Shown here piece after piece: positions 1 to 9,242 of a stretch of 64,000 nt of DNA. Both the position numbers and the translations under genes were made by a program. Numbering within the stretch: the first letter of the stretch is position 1; every line of letters begins with the position of its first letter. This DNA comes from Amylibacter marinus (GTDB taxonomy: Bacteria; Pseudomonadota; Alphaproteobacteria; Rhodobacterales; Rhodobacteraceae). Location of the stretch: positions 62,001-126,000 of the forward strand of contig NZ_BSNN01000008.1 of the NCBI RefSeq assembly GCF_030160015.1, written 5' to 3'. The notes beneath the pieces are model-generated. The model had not been told where the DNA came from and ran no database searches. It was given only the letters and a program-made list of their open reading frames with translations.

Positions 1-454
1 AAGGGTCTGGAATTCGAGCCTCTGGGGTGAAATCCAATTTGTTGATGATATCACCGCGGTAGCTGGGCAATTCCACGCCATCGATGGTTTCCGTTGGGGC
101 AGAACGTGGTTTAGCAAATTGACCCGCAACGCGACCAATTTTCACCACCGGCACCTTGGCACCAAAGGTTAAAACCACAGCCATTTGTAACATTACCTTG
201 TAGGTATCGCGCAACGTGTCCGCATCAAACTCATCAAAACTCTCGGCGCAATCGCCACCCTGTAGCAAGAACGCATCGCCACGTGCTGCAAGGGCAAGTT
301 TGGCACGCAGAGCTCTGGCTTCGCCAGCAAAAACTAACGGTGGATAAGACGCCAGACGAGCTTCTACTGCGTTTAACGCTGCTTCGTCGGTATATTCTGG
401 CATCTGGATCCGCTCTTTGCTGCGCCATCCTGATTTTGTCCAAGCCGTTGTCAT
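1..454 (-). CDS. Class II 3-deoxy-7-phosphoheptulonate (DAHP) synthase, N-terminal part
   Basis: The minus strand reads [20 protein letters not shown] and continues with the stretch [18 protein letters not shown] typical of class II (plant-type) DAHP synthases, which join phosphoenolpyruvate and erythrose 4-phosphate in the first step of the shikimate pathway. About 151 codons are present; the C-terminal two thirds lie outside the window. The ATG at 454 is preceded by GGAG at a good distance, which favours it over an out-of-frame ATG at 467. The family assignment rests on the conserved N-terminal block and is firm; class I enzymes do not have this sequence. The 179 bp between this gene and the divergent regulator must hold both promoters; no clear operator was seen there. 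Confidence 0.93.
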   Translation of the reverse strand, partial: MTTAWTKSGWRSKERIQMPEYTDEAALNAVEARLASYPPLVFAGEARALRAKLALAARGDAFLLQGGDCAESFDEFDADTLRDTYKVMLQMAVVLTFGAKVPVVKIGRVAGQFAKPRSAPTETIDGVELPSYRGDIINKLDFTPEARIPDP

Positions 455-633
455 TTTCTGACTCCATAAATTTTATAAGAACCTAAGCTGTAAAACATGA
501 TTCGTGATGAAACCAGCGCTTTTTCTAATCTATCCCCACATGAGCGTAGAACTTCGATGATTTTCTATTGAATTAGCGCCAAAGTGGCGTAAAGCTCGCC
601 AAGTCCGATCAATAGTTCATCAAGGGTACAGCA

Positions 634-1599
634 ATGTCCGAGACTAAACCTAACAAACGTTTTGTATTTTTGTTGCTCGAGGAATTTTCTCAACTGCCTT
701 TCACCTGTGCCGTAGAGACACTGCGCCATGCAAACCGCTATACTGGGCGGCTGATTTACGATTGGATATTAGTCGGAGAGACTGGGGAAACCGCGCGTGC
801 ATCGAATACTATTTCGTTCAACCTGAACGCGGATCTTATTGAAACAAAACGCGATGATGTAATTGTGGTGTGCGGCGGGATCAACATAAAGGAGAACACC
901 ACCGCGCCCGTTATAAACTGGCTGCGCAAAGAGGCACGCAAGGGTGTTCAGATTGGCGCGATTTGCACGGCCCCTTATGTCCTGGCCAAGGCGGGATTAC
1001 TGGATGGTAAGCGCTGTACCATCCACTGGGAAAACCTAGACAGCTTTCAAGAAGATTTCCCGGAGTTGGATCTGCAAAAGACCGTCTTTGCTGTGGATGG
1101 AAATCGTTTTACGGCCGCGGGCGGCGTATCTTCGATCGATCTGATGCTGTCGATCATTGGCACCGACATTAGCCAGGATGCATCGAATTGGGTTTCGGAT
1201 CAGCTGATTTACAATACCGCACGCACCGAGCGCGATGGTCAGCGCCTATCGATCCCAACCCGTATTGGTGTGCGCCACCCGAAGCTTGCGAATGTTATCA
1301 AAATGATGGAAGGCAATATCGAAGAGCCGATCTCGCCTTCGATGCTGGCCCAAGAGGTTGGCATGTCGACGCGGCAATTAGAACGTCTATTTCGCCGGTA
1401 CCTAGATCGCTCGCCCAAGAGATATTATATGGAATTGCGCCTGCAAAAGGCGCGCAACCTGTTGATGCAAACGGATATGACGGTGATCAATGTCGCCCTT
1501 GCCTGCGGATTTACCTCGCCTTCGCATTTTTCAAAATGCTATCGCGCGCAATATGACACCACCCCCTATCGTGAACGCGGCGGCCCGATTAGCGGCTGA
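634..1599 (+). CDS. GlxA-family AraC-type transcriptional regulator
   Basis: 321 residues with a DJ-1/PfpI-like (type 1 glutamine amidotransferase fold) sensor domain at about 8-190, including the nucleophile-elbow-like Cys111 in the AICTAP motif, and a C-terminal AraC helix-turn-helix pair at about 217-312 ending in CGFTSPSHFSKCYR. Regulators of this architecture control catabolism of quaternary amines and amino acids (GbdR, CdhR, ArgR of pseudomonads). The N-terminal half resembles GbdR-like proteins, but the flanking genes do not name a target, so no symbol is given. The ATG at 634 has AAGGG upstream. Its 3' end overlaps the convergent sugar dehydrogenase by 11 bp. Confidence 0.9.
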   Translation: MSETKPNKRFVFLLLEEFSQLPFTCAVETLRHANRYTGRLIYDWILVGETGETARASNTISFNLNADLIETKRDDVIVVCGGINIKENTTAPVINWLRKEARKGVQIGAICTAPYVLAKAGLLDGKRCTIHWENLDSFQEDFPELDLQKTVFAVDGNRFTAAGGVSSIDLMLSIIGTDISQDASNWVSDQLIYNTARTERDGQRLSIPTRIGVRHPKLANVIKMMEGNIEEPISPSMLAQEVGMSTRQLERLFRRYLDRSPKRYYMELRLQKARNLLMQTDMTVINVALACGFTSPSHFSKCYRAQYDTTPYRERGGPISG

Positions 1600-2644
1600 T
1601 CCGATAGGCCGCATTATCCCCAACGGATAAGAACCAAATAGATCCATCAGGTGCTTCGCGGATATCACGGATGCGATTGTAGTGATCCTGAAACAGGCGC
1701 TCTTTTTCTGACAACTCGTCCATCTCTAGGGCGCTGCGCGAAATCATATCAAATTTCAGCGAGCCTACAAAAATATCCCCCTGCCATTCGGGAAACATAT
1801 CGCCTTGATAAATCATCATTCCCGAGGGTGCGATTGAGGGGTCCCAAAACAGCATTGGTTGCTCGTGCCCAACCTTGTGTGTGCCTTCACCCACCTTTAG
1901 ACCGCTATAGTGACGCCCGTAGGAGATAACCGGCCAACCATAATCAAGACCAAACTTGGGTTGATTGATTTCATCACCTCCCTTTGGCCCATGCTCTACA
2001 ATCCATATTTGCCCCAAATCATCCAGCGCCCCTCCTTGTGGATTACGGTGCCCAGATGAATGTATCTCTATGGTCCCCTCACGGGTGACGCGCATGACCT
2101 TGCCGCTATAGTGATCCATACTTTGCGCGTGTTTCGGGGTGCCGTGATCACCAATGGTTACAAACAGATCTCCGTTCTCAGCCTCTACCACGCGTGATCC
2201 GAAGTGCTTGCCCTTGGTCGATGCTCGTTTCATTCGAAACAATTCTTGCACCCTTGTCAGACTTTGGTGATCGGAGGATAGGGTCGCCACGGCCATGGCC
2301 GTTCCGGCACCTTTGCCCATAGGCGCAGCATAGGTCAGAAAAATCTCGCGGGTCTTGTCGAAATCACGTGAAATAACCACATCCAGCAACCCGCCCTGCC
2401 CCTTGGCAACCACTGTTGGTAGGCCAGAGACCTCTTTGCGCCCGTCTTTTGAAACCCATAACATTTTGCCTCCCCGCTCTGTGATCAGAACAGTGCCGTT
2501 GGGCAGGATACCAATGGCCCAAGGTTCTTTTAGACCCCCAACCATTTTCTGCACTTGAACGGTGCCTGCCATCGTGTCACGCGGCTCCGCCAAGGAAAAA
2601 CCGCAACTTAACGTTAGAAAAATCAGGCATAGATATCTCAGCAT
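1589..2644 (-). CDS. PQQ-dependent sugar dehydrogenase (YliI/soluble aldose dehydrogenase type)
   Basis: 351 residues when started at the ATG at 2644, which has GAGGA just upstream and begins a signal peptide (MLRYLCLIFLTLSCGFSLAE). A longer in-frame reading back to 2737 lacks a signal sequence at its start and is unlikely. The mature part is a six-bladed beta-propeller of the glucose/sorbosone dehydrogenase family, with the usual stretches LKEPWAIGILPNG, GQGGLLDV, HRNPQGG, EHGPKGGDE and DYGWP. Family members oxidise aldose sugars in the periplasm with PQQ as cofactor; the substrate here is unknown. It is divergent from 3-hydroxybutyrate dehydrogenase across 71 bp. Confidence 0.88.
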   Translation of the reverse strand: MLRYLCLIFLTLSCGFSLAEPRDTMAGTVQVQKMVGGLKEPWAIGILPNGTVLITERGGKMLWVSKDGRKEVSGLPTVVAKGQGGLLDVVISRDFDKTREIFLTYAAPMGKGAGTAMAVATLSSDHQSLTRVQELFRMKRASTKGKHFGSRVVEAENGDLFVTIGDHGTPKHAQSMDHYSGKVMRVTREGTIEIHSSGHRNPQGGALDDLGQIWIVEHGPKGGDEINQPKFGLDYGWPVISYGRHYSGLKVGEGTHKVGHEQPMLFWDPSIAPSGMMIYQGDMFPEWQGDIFVGSLKFDMISRSALEMDELSEKERLFQDHYNRIRDIREAPDGSIWFLSVGDNAAYRISR

Positions 2645-2715
2645 AGCGTCCTCATAAAAATATCTTTCGAATTCTTGATTCATCCCTAATATACCGCTGA
2701 TTGAAGGAGTTTCAT

Positions 2716-3498
2716 ATGCTTGACGGAAAAATTGCACTGATCACTGGTTCTACCAGCGGAATTGGCGCAGGTATCGCGCAACATTTGGCGCAACAAGGTG
2801 CACAGGTGATCATAAACGGGTTTGGCGAGCAATCGGTTATAGATACCCAACTGGCCGAACTATCTGAAGCATCTGGCAGAGCGGCACAATATTATGGTGC
2901 AGACATGAGCAAGCCGGCGCAAATCCGCAGGATGATTGCAGACATTCAAAATGATCATGGCCCGATAGAAATTTTGGTGAACAATGCGGGTATCCAGCAC
3001 GTCGCCCCAATCGAGGATTTTCCCGATGAAAAATGGGATGCCATTATTGCCATTAATCTAAATTCTGCGTTTCACTGCACCAAAGCGGTGATCGGCCCCA
3101 TGAAACAGGCCGGTTGGGGACGCATTGTAAACATCGCATCCGCCCACAGCATTTCAGCATCCCCATTTAAATCTGCCTATGTGGCCGCAAAACACGCGAT
3201 TATGGGCCTAACCAAGACCGTAGCCCTAGAGGTGGCAGAGGCAGGCGTTACCGTAAATGCCGTATCGCCGGGATATGTTCTTACCCCCTTGGTCGCCGCC
3301 CAGATACCCGACACGGCCGCTGCGCGCGGCATTAGCGAAGAGGCGGTTAAGCGCGATGTTCTCTTGGCCGCGCAGCCAACGCGAGAGTTCGTAGAAATCA
3401 CAGATGTCGCATGTGCGGTTGGTTTTTTATGCTCGGGCGCGGGTAAGGCGATAACCGGCACGAATATATCAATGGACGGCGGATGGACCGCAAAATAG
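2716..3498 (+). CDS. bdhA: 3-hydroxybutyrate dehydrogenase (short-chain dehydrogenase)
   Basis: 260 residues from the ATG at 2716, which follows AAGGAGT; an in-frame TTG at 2701 lies upstream of that ribosome site and is rejected. It is a classical SDR with the cofactor loop TGSTSGIG (10-17), NNAG near 90, and catalytic Ser142, Tyr155, Lys159. The sequence from NNAGIQHVAPIEDFP to the C-terminal NISMDGGW matches the D-3-hydroxybutyrate dehydrogenase family, which interconverts 3-hydroxybutyrate and acetoacetate with NAD in PHB and ketone-body metabolism. Acetoacetate is also a product of the carnitine route at 62 kb, though nothing in the sequence ties the two loci together. Confidence 0.92.
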   Translation: MLDGKIALITGSTSGIGAGIAQHLAQQGAQVIINGFGEQSVIDTQLAELSEASGRAAQYYGADMSKPAQIRRMIADIQNDHGPIEILVNNAGIQHVAPIEDFPDEKWDAIIAINLNSAFHCTKAVIGPMKQAGWGRIVNIASAHSISASPFKSAYVAAKHAIMGLTKTVALEVAEAGVTVNAVSPGYVLTPLVAAQIPDTAAARGISEEAVKRDVLLAAQPTREFVEITDVACAVGFLCSGAGKAITGTNISMDGGWTAK

Positions 3499-3656
3499 CC
3501 AAGTACAACGCAGGGCAAATTGATCAGAATTTGGTATCTAGTTCTGAAATTACCTTGAAATACCGAAATTGGTTTTTAATTAACCCCAAATTATTGCGTT
3601 TCGCAGAACAAACTGTATGTGACGCACAGACGTGAACACTTTAATCGGAATTTATC

Positions 3657-5363
3657 ATGACCGCAGAAAACCTCCTTCCTGTTCCTGAACTATACGCGCC
3701 ATTTGATATGGCGGATCAGCTAAAGCTGGAGGCGGCCGATTTGATCTCTTGGGATTTGACCCCGCGCCAAATTTGCGATCTAGAGCTGCTGTTGAACGGC
3801 GGCTTCTACCCCCTAACCGGATTTCTGGGCGAAGAGGACTACACCAGCGTTGTTCAGGATATGCGCCTAAGCGATGGGCATCTGTGGCCAATGCCAATCA
3901 CGCTTGATGTGGGCAAGGATTTTGCGCAAACGCTAAAGACCGGTCAGAAAATTGCCCTGCGCGATCAAGAAGGTGTAATTCTGGCGACCCTTGATGTAGC
4001 CGATATTTATACTCCCGATAAATCCAAAGAGGCCGAGCTGGTTTTTGGGGCTGATGATCAGGCCCATCCTGCGGTAAATTATCTGCACAACACCGCAGGC
4101 GAGGTTTACTTGGGTGGTAAGATTACTGGTATTCAACAGCCCGTTCATTATGATTTTCGCGCGCGCCGCGATGGCCCCAATGAGATGCGTTCCTATTTTC
4201 GCAAGCTGGGCTGGCGCCGCATTGTGGCTTTTCAGACCCGTAATCCCCTGCACCGCGCCCACCAAGAGCTGACCTTTCGCGCGGCCAAAGAGGCCCAGGC
4301 CAACCTGCTGATCCATCCGGTGGTCGGCATGACCAAGCCTGGCGATATCGATCATTTCACCCGCGTGCGCTGTTACGAAGCGGTGCTGGATCAGTATCCA
4401 TCCTCTACCACCACGATGAGCCTGTTGAACCTTGCTATGCGCATGGCCGGCCCACGCGAAGCCGTGTGGCATGGATTAATCCGCAAGAACCACGGCTGTA
4501 CCCACTTCATCGTTGGCCGCGATCACGCAGGGCCGGGCAAGAACAGCGCCGGCGAAGATTTTTATGGCCCCTATGATGCACAGGATCTGTTCCGAACACA
4601 TCAAGAGGAAATGGGCATTGAAATGGTCGATTTCAAACATATGGTTTATGTTCAAGACCGCGCCCAATACGAGCCAGCGGATGAGGTAGAAGAGGGTGTG
4701 ACGGTTTTGAATATTTCGGGCACCGAATTACGCCGCCGTCTTGCCGAGGGTTTGGATATCCCAGAATGGTTCTCATTCCCACAGGTGGTGAAAGAGCTGC
4801 GTAAATCGCGCCCCCCACGCGCACAGCAAGGGTTTACAGTATTCTTTACCGGGTTTTCGGGTTCTGGAAAATCCACAATTGCCAATGCGGTTATGGTCAA
4901 ACTAATGGAAATGGGCGGACGCCCCGTTACCCTATTGGATGGTGATTTGGTTCGCAAAAACCTGTCTTCGGAATTAGGCTTTTCTAAGGAGCACCGAGAC
5001 CTAAATATTCGCCGCATCGGCTATGTAGCGTCTGAAATCACGAAAAATGGCGGTATCGCTATCTGTGCGCCTATTGCCCCCTATGCCACTACACGGCGTG
5101 CGGTACGCGAAGATATCGAAGGTTTTGGCGCATTTGTAGAGGTGCATGTTGCAACCTCTATCGAGGAATGTGAACGCCGTGATCGCAAAGGTCTATATAA
5201 ATTGGCCCGAGAAGGTAAAATCAAAGAATTTACTGGCATTTCCGACCCCTACGATGTACCCGAAAACCCAGAACTTCGTATAGAGACCGAAAACGCAGAG
5301 GTTGATAACTGTGCGCAACAAGTCATTCTAAAACTTGAAAGCATGGGGCTGATCAAGGCCTAG
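3657..5363 (+). CDS. Bifunctional sulfate adenylyltransferase / adenylylsulfate kinase
   Basis: 568 residues. The N-terminal part (to about 385) is a Sat-type homomeric ATP sulfurylase with the H-x-x-H motif in NPLHRAHQEL near residue 200 and GRDHAGPG near 285. The C-terminal part is an APS kinase with P-loop GFSGSGKST at about 397-405 and the DGDLVRKNL stretch. The fused enzyme makes APS and then PAPS from sulfate and ATP in assimilatory sulfur metabolism. This Sat-CysC order is known in alphaproteobacteria and differs from CysDN/CysNC. No other cys genes are nearby. A 158-bp leader precedes the ATG; no sulfur-related riboswitch was recognised in it. Confidence 0.95.
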   Translation: MTAENLLPVPELYAPFDMADQLKLEAADLISWDLTPRQICDLELLLNGGFYPLTGFLGEEDYTSVVQDMRLSDGHLWPMPITLDVGKDFAQTLKTGQKIALRDQEGVILATLDVADIYTPDKSKEAELVFGADDQAHPAVNYLHNTAGEVYLGGKITGIQQPVHYDFRARRDGPNEMRSYFRKLGWRRIVAFQTRNPLHRAHQELTFRAAKEAQANLLIHPVVGMTKPGDIDHFTRVRCYEAVLDQYPSSTTTMSLLNLAMRMAGPREAVWHGLIRKNHGCTHFIVGRDHAGPGKNSAGEDFYGPYDAQDLFRTHQEEMGIEMVDFKHMVYVQDRAQYEPADEVEEGVTVLNISGTELRRRLAEGLDIPEWFSFPQVVKELRKSRPPRAQQGFTVFFTGFSGSGKSTIANAVMVKLMEMGGRPVTLLDGDLVRKNLSSELGFSKEHRDLNIRRIGYVASEITKNGGIAICAPIAPYATTRRAVREDIEGFGAFVEVHVATSIEECERRDRKGLYKLAREGKIKEFTGISDPYDVPENPELRIETENAEVDNCAQQVILKLESMGLIKA

Positions 5364-5387
5364 AAACCAAATAATTAGGGCAAGCAA

Positions 5388-5849
5388 ATGACATTACGAA
5401 ATCCGCTTTTAATTGCTGGCCCACTATTCCTAATAGTCAGCTTCGCCCTAATGGGCGTGGGATACGTCCTGTTTGGGAAAAATAACAGCTGGGAAAAACA
5501 AGGCGTTGAAGTCATCGCCTTGGTAACCAAGGTGGACACACGGCTTCAAAGCAAAAAGAAAAAGAACGGCCCTGGGCGATTAACAAAAACCCTATATAGC
5601 CCCGTTTATCGCATCCAAGATCAAGACGGCAATGTTGTTGAATACGCATCAGACGTTTGGAGCAGCGAAACAAACTTTAGCGTTGGGCAACAGGTGGATG
5701 CGCTTTACAATCCGAATTCAGGAAAGATTATTGCAAAGAGTAGCCAAGGCACTAATAGCCTGATCTCTTATGCATTAATGGCAGCAGGGGCTCTGTTTTT
5801 CGTAATCTCACTGCTGATCATTCGAGCCAGCCTGCGCCGGCGTTCTTAA
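5388..5849 (+). CDS. DUF3592 membrane protein
   Basis: 153 residues with a transmembrane helix at about 8-30, a soluble beta-rich middle containing YSPVYRIQDQDGNVVEYAS, and a second helix at about 125-146 followed by a basic tail. This two-helix plus extracytoplasmic beta domain layout is that of DUF3592 proteins, whose function is unknown. It starts 24 bp after the Sat-CysC gene and is probably cotranscribed with it. It converges on the DUF1150 gene with only 9 bp between stop codons. Confidence 0.75.
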   Translation: MTLRNPLLIAGPLFLIVSFALMGVGYVLFGKNNSWEKQGVEVIALVTKVDTRLQSKKKKNGPGRLTKTLYSPVYRIQDQDGNVVEYASDVWSSETNFSVGQQVDALYNPNSGKIIAKSSQGTNSLISYALMAAGALFFVISLLIIRASLRRRS

Positions 5850-5858
5850 AACGCCAAA

Positions 5859-6083
5859 CTAGTGTACGGATTGCAGATTGAATTCGTGCTCTTTGGCCAA
5901 TGCGAAGGCCACGTTTTGATCCTCGACCAAGGCGATCTGCGTGCCATCTTCTGAGAAAACCGCAAACAATGGCGTGTTATCGCCCAGCTCCATCTGAATA
6001 TCCCGCGGCAGGTCCGCTAGCGTAATCGGACGAATGTAAACGATATTGCTGGGTAGGCCCATTTGTTCAAATACTGGTGTCAT
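5859..6083 (-). CDS. DUF1150 family protein
   Basis: A 74-residue protein starting MTPVFEQMGLPSNIVYIRP, matching the small DUF1150 family found almost only in alphaproteobacteria, often directly after an Hsp20 gene as here. No biochemical role is established; the position suggests a link to the heat-shock response. An in-frame TTG at 6095 would overlap the hsp20 stop (TTGA) and add four residues, so the start is uncertain. The ATG at 6083 was chosen as the more ordinary start codon. Confidence 0.82.
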   Translation of the reverse strand: MTPVFEQMGLPSNIVYIRPITLADLPRDIQMELGDNTPLFAVFSEDGTQIALVEDQNVAFALAKEHEFNLQSVH

Positions 6084-6091
6084 GTCTTGCT

Positions 6092-6505
6092 TCAATTCTT
6101 TTTAATTTCGATCGTCTGTACGATTGTGTCAGGCACTGTTCTGCTGAGGTCTACATGCAACAGTCCGTTTTCTAGATTAGCGCCTGCGACCTCGACACCG
6201 TCTGCTAAAACAAAGCTACGCTGGAATTGGCGCGCGGCGATTCCACGATGCAGGAAGACCCGCCCCTCAGAATCGTCAACTTGACGCCCCCGAATAACCA
6301 GCTGGCTATCCTCTAGGGTTATTGCCAAATCTTCGTCACGAAATCCAGCCACAGCTAAGGTGATGCGATAGCTGCTCTCGGAGCTTTGCTCAATATTATA
6401 TGGGGGATAACCTTCGTTACCTGATTTTGCAGTACGTTCCACCAAGCGATCCAACTGTTCAAAACCCAGCAAAAACGGGTGGGAGGCAAAAGATATCTTT
6501 GTCAT
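6092..6505 (-). CDS. Hsp20 (alpha-crystallin family) small heat-shock protein
   Basis: 137 residues with a central alpha-crystallin domain at about 36-128, including YRITLAVAGFRDEDLAITLE and the conserved HRGIAARQFQRSFVLADGV. These ATP-independent chaperones (IbpA type) bind unfolding proteins in the cytoplasm and hand them to DnaK/ClpB. A sigma-32-like promoter lies upstream at 6562-6590. The gene is followed directly by DUF1150, so the two form a probable heat-shock operon. Confidence 0.93.
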   Translation of the reverse strand: MTKISFASHPFLLGFEQLDRLVERTAKSGNEGYPPYNIEQSSESSYRITLAVAGFRDEDLAITLEDSQLVIRGRQVDDSEGRVFLHRGIAARQFQRSFVLADGVEVAGANLENGLLHVDLSRTVPDTIVQTIEIKKN

Positions 6506-6561
6506 GTTTTAGCCCTTTATAAAGCGACTGTCTGTGGCCCCAATCGGCGGCCTGAAATATA

Positions 6562-6590
6562 ATATGGTTATTAATCAAAGGATTCTCAAG
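6562..6590 (-). promoter_or_regulatory. Predicted sigma-32 (RpoH) promoter of hsp20
   Basis: On the minus strand CTTGAGA (6584-6590) is separated by 15 bases from ACCATAT (6562-6568). This fits the RpoH consensus CTTGAAA-N11-16-CCCATNT with one mismatch in each box, and it points at the hsp20 start 57 bp downstream. It is a motif match only. Confidence 0.65.
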
Positions 6591-6661
6591 CGAATTTGAG
6601 TGAAATATTCAAACATTCCCGTTATAAGCTCGATAAGAGAAGAGCAGAGCATAACTAAACC

Positions 6662-6880
6662 ATGACAGAATCACCCAAAATGAACCGCCAAGAAGTGCTG
6701 CGCATTGAATTAGCGCAAAAACGATTGGCCCATAGGGATCTAAACGATTCTATTGATGCGCTTCATCTATCCGTAAATCCAGATTTGCTAACGTTACAGC
6801 GGCTAAAGCGCAACAAACTGGCGATAAAAGACGAAATCAAGCGGTTAGAAGACGCAATCACGCCGGACATCATTGCCTAA
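6662..6880 (+). CDS. YdcH family (DUF465) small protein
   Basis: 72 residues, nearly all alpha-helical and highly charged, with the phrase RLKRNKLAIKDEIKRLED characteristic of the YdcH/DUF465 family of small coiled-coil proteins. Function is unknown. It lies 48 bp upstream of purE on the same strand; many Rhodobacteraceae keep a DUF465 gene just before purE, so it may be cotranscribed. Confidence 0.8.
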   Translation: MTESPKMNRQEVLRIELAQKRLAHRDLNDSIDALHLSVNPDLLTLQRLKRNKLAIKDEIKRLEDAITPDIIA

Positions 6881-6928
6881 GGCAAGGCATCGGTTTATAT
6901 CCGCCTTTTGTTGGCTTTGGGAACGCAT

Positions 6929-7417
6929 ATGGCACAGATAACAGTTGGAATCATCATGGGGTCGCAATCAGACTGGACCACCATGAAGGAAGCTGCGGAT
7001 ATTTTAGACACACTGAGTATCCCCTACGAGAAAAAAATCGTATCTGCCCATCGCACGCCAGATCGGCTGTGGGATTATGGAAAAACGGCCGTAGATCGCG
7101 GGCTAAAAGTGATTATCGCTGGCGCCGGCGGTGCGGCGCATTTGCCCGGTATGATGGCCAGTAAGACCCGTGTACCTGTCTTAGGTGTACCGGTTCAGAC
7201 CCGCGCACTTAGTGGCGTTGACAGCCTCTATTCCATCGTTCAAATGCCCAAGGGCTTCCCTGTGGGTACCATGGCAATTGGGGCAGCGGGGGCAGCGAAT
7301 GCCGGGCTAATGGCGGCCGCGATTTTGGCGAATAATGATCCCGATTTAGCCGCGCGATTGGATAAATGGCGCACTGATCTATCCGCATCGATTGCAGATG
7401 AGCCTGTCGATGAGTAA
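6929..7417 (+). CDS. purE: N5-carboxyaminoimidazole ribonucleotide mutase
   Basis: 162 residues from the ATG at 6929. The N-terminal MGSQSDW substrate loop, SAHRTP with its catalytic His, and [11 protein letters not shown] are diagnostic of class I PurE, which converts N5-CAIR to CAIR in purine synthesis. A longer reading from a TTG at 6908 adds a non-conserved leader and is rejected. The end overlaps purK by 8 bp, so the two are translationally coupled and together replace the single-step eukaryotic carboxylase. Confidence 0.95.
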   Translation: MAQITVGIIMGSQSDWTTMKEAADILDTLSIPYEKKIVSAHRTPDRLWDYGKTAVDRGLKVIIAGAGGAAHLPGMMASKTRVPVLGVPVQTRALSGVDSLYSIVQMPKGFPVGTMAIGAAGAANAGLMAAAILANNDPDLAARLDKWRTDLSASIADEPVDE

Positions 7418-8486
7418 TCCCCTAAAACAAGGCGCTGTAATTGGTATACTCGGCGGTGGCCAACTGGGCCGTATGCTGTCTATGGCCGCGGCGCGGCTGG
7501 GATTCAAAACCCATGTTTTTGAACCCGGCGCCAATCCACCTGCACAGGATGTATGCCACCAAGTAACCACCGCCCCCTATACGGATGTGGCGGCCTTGGA
7601 AAAATTCGCGAAATCTGTGGATCTGATAACGTTTGAATTTGAAAACGTGCCTGCGGATGCCTTGGATTTGCTGGAAACCTTGCGCCCCGTTTTACCCCAG
7701 CGCCGTGCACTGGCCACTAGCCAAGACCGCATCGTCGAAAAGGAATTTCTCTCTGACCTTGGCATTGATGTTGCTCCCTTTGCCAATGTAGAGAACAGCG
7801 ACGATCTGGCGCGTGCCGTAGAACGCGTGGGCGCTCCATCCATCTTGAAAACCCGCCGCTTTGGGTATGATGGTAAGGGCCAATATCGGTTAAAATCCCG
7901 CGATCAGGCACAGCAAGCATGGTCAGAACTGGGCCAGGAACCCTGTGTACTAGAAGGTTTCGTTGATTTTTCTCACGAGGTTTCTGTCATTGGCGCGCGC
8001 AGCCAATCAGGCGAGGTAGTTTGTTACGATCCTGGTCAGAATGTACACAAGAATGGGATTTTAGACACCACGACCGCACCGGCAAAAATGGTTGGATCTC
8101 AACGCATGGATGCAGTTTTGCTAACTGGTAAGATATTGAATGCATTAGATTATGTGGGCGTAATGGGCGTAGAGCTGTTTGTAACACCCAAGGGGTTGAT
8201 CGTTAATGAAATCGCACCGCGCGTACACAATTCCGGTCATTGGACTCAAGATGGCTGTGCGATTGACCAGTTCGAACAACACATTCGCGCCGTTGCCGGA
8301 TGGCCCTTGGGCGACGGATCACGCCACTCTAATGTTTTGATGACCAATCTGATTGGAGAGGATATTTTCGCGCTCGAAGACGCGGCCCAAGATCCCGATG
8401 TTTGTATTCATCTATATGGCAAGGCCGAAGCAAAGGCCGGACGAAAAATGGGTCATACCAATAAGATTTCACCCCGCACGAACTAG
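7410..8486 (+). CDS. purK: 5-(carboxyamino)imidazole ribonucleotide synthase
   Basis: 358 residues from the ATG at 7410 inside the end of purE (two upstream in-frame ATGs in purE are less likely). It has the N-terminal [12 protein letters not shown] motif, an ATP-grasp core with [14 protein letters not shown], and the C-terminal [14 protein letters not shown]. PurK carboxylates AIR with bicarbonate and ATP, supplying the PurE substrate. Its stop shares the tetranucleotide CTAG with the stop of the convergent hydrolase gene. Confidence 0.95.
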   Translation: MSNPLKQGAVIGILGGGQLGRMLSMAAARLGFKTHVFEPGANPPAQDVCHQVTTAPYTDVAALEKFAKSVDLITFEFENVPADALDLLETLRPVLPQRRALATSQDRIVEKEFLSDLGIDVAPFANVENSDDLARAVERVGAPSILKTRRFGYDGKGQYRLKSRDQAQQAWSELGQEPCVLEGFVDFSHEVSVIGARSQSGEVVCYDPGQNVHKNGILDTTTAPAKMVGSQRMDAVLLTGKILNALDYVGVMGVELFVTPKGLIVNEIAPRVHNSGHWTQDGCAIDQFEQHIRAVAGWPLGDGSRHSNVLMTNLIGEDIFALEDAAQDPDVCIHLYGKAEAKAGRKMGHTNKISPRTN

Positions 8487-9199
8487 TCGGCTGGGTGGTC
8501 AAATCGGCCATTGGCCAGAAATGCCAAAATTTGCGCAAAAACTGCGCGGTCATTCATCATGAATGTATGGGTGACCGGCAGAACAATGTGATCATCCATG
8601 CCTTCGATGATGGTGCTGCTTACAGATACTTTGCCATCATCTTCGCCGTCAATCAGACCAGAGAAGTAGGGCGAGACCGATTGATCCCCTGCGATAACAC
8701 CCAGTTCAAACTCAACAGGCCCTAACTGATTAGGCAGGCTGTTGGGATCAGTTCCCAATCGCAATCCCACCTCGCCATTCAACAGCTCAAACCCAACCCA
8801 ATCTCCAGTTTCATCTACGATTTCGGACCCATTGTTAGGCGGGCCTAACATCACAGTGCGCGCCCAGTTTTCAGGAATATCGCCGTTCAAACTCTCGTGA
8901 TATTTCCTCAGCAAAATCCCACCCAAAGAATGGGTAATGAAATGCATCCTTTTGGCATCTTTGCACATCTCAACCCCCTTCGCAGGGCCCACTTCAATCA
9001 GATGTTCAAAGCTCTCTCTGCGGCTGGGGTAGTCGATATTCTCTACCTGATATCCCAGACGTTCTAGACGCCATTCAAGGATTGTCATCGACAAGGCACT
9101 GCGCGCCAACCCATGCAATAGCACCACACAATCCTTTGCATGCACGGGTTGCCCCAATTGGAAAACAGCAAGAGCGGTGAAGATTATGCAGCGTATCAT
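8483..9199 (-). CDS. Secreted alpha/beta hydrolase (lipase-like)
   Basis: 238 residues with a signal peptide ending near QPVHA-KD (cut about residue 21). The oxyanion region [10 protein letters not shown] and the nucleophile elbow THSLGG (Ser91) show an alpha/beta hydrolase, with a probable catalytic His in LPVTHTF near residue 210. It resembles the PGAP1/triacylglycerol-lipase-like group that acts on lipids or esters; the substrate is unknown. It is exported to the periplasm and stands alone between purK (4-bp convergent overlap) and an EamA transporter 43 bp upstream on the same strand. Confidence 0.82.
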   Translation of the reverse strand: MIRCIIFTALAVFQLGQPVHAKDCVVLLHGLARSALSMTILEWRLERLGYQVENIDYPSRRESFEHLIEVGPAKGVEMCKDAKRMHFITHSLGGILLRKYHESLNGDIPENWARTVMLGPPNNGSEIVDETGDWVGFELLNGEVGLRLGTDPNSLPNQLGPVEFELGVIAGDQSVSPYFSGLIDGEDDGKVSVSSTIIEGMDDHIVLPVTHTFMMNDRAVFAQILAFLANGRFDHPAD

Positions 9200-9242
9200 C
9201 AGTATCTATCAAAAGGCTATCTATTGCCTTCAACCCTAAGAC

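Noticed and set aside
234-467. 77-codon frame at the left edge
   Set aside because: Out of frame with the DAHP synthase that clearly occupies this strand.
2645-2737. N-terminal extension of the sugar dehydrogenase
   Set aside because: It would put 31 residues before a clear signal peptide and covers the divergent bdhA promoter.
3933-4472. 179-codon minus-strand frame inside the ATP sulfurylase gene
   Set aside because: Antisense shadow of a well-conserved gene; no ribosome site or family match.
5840-5860. Stem GGCGTT / AACGCC between DUF3592 and DUF1150 as a terminator
   Set aside because: Short stem, mostly inside coding sequence, and no T run.
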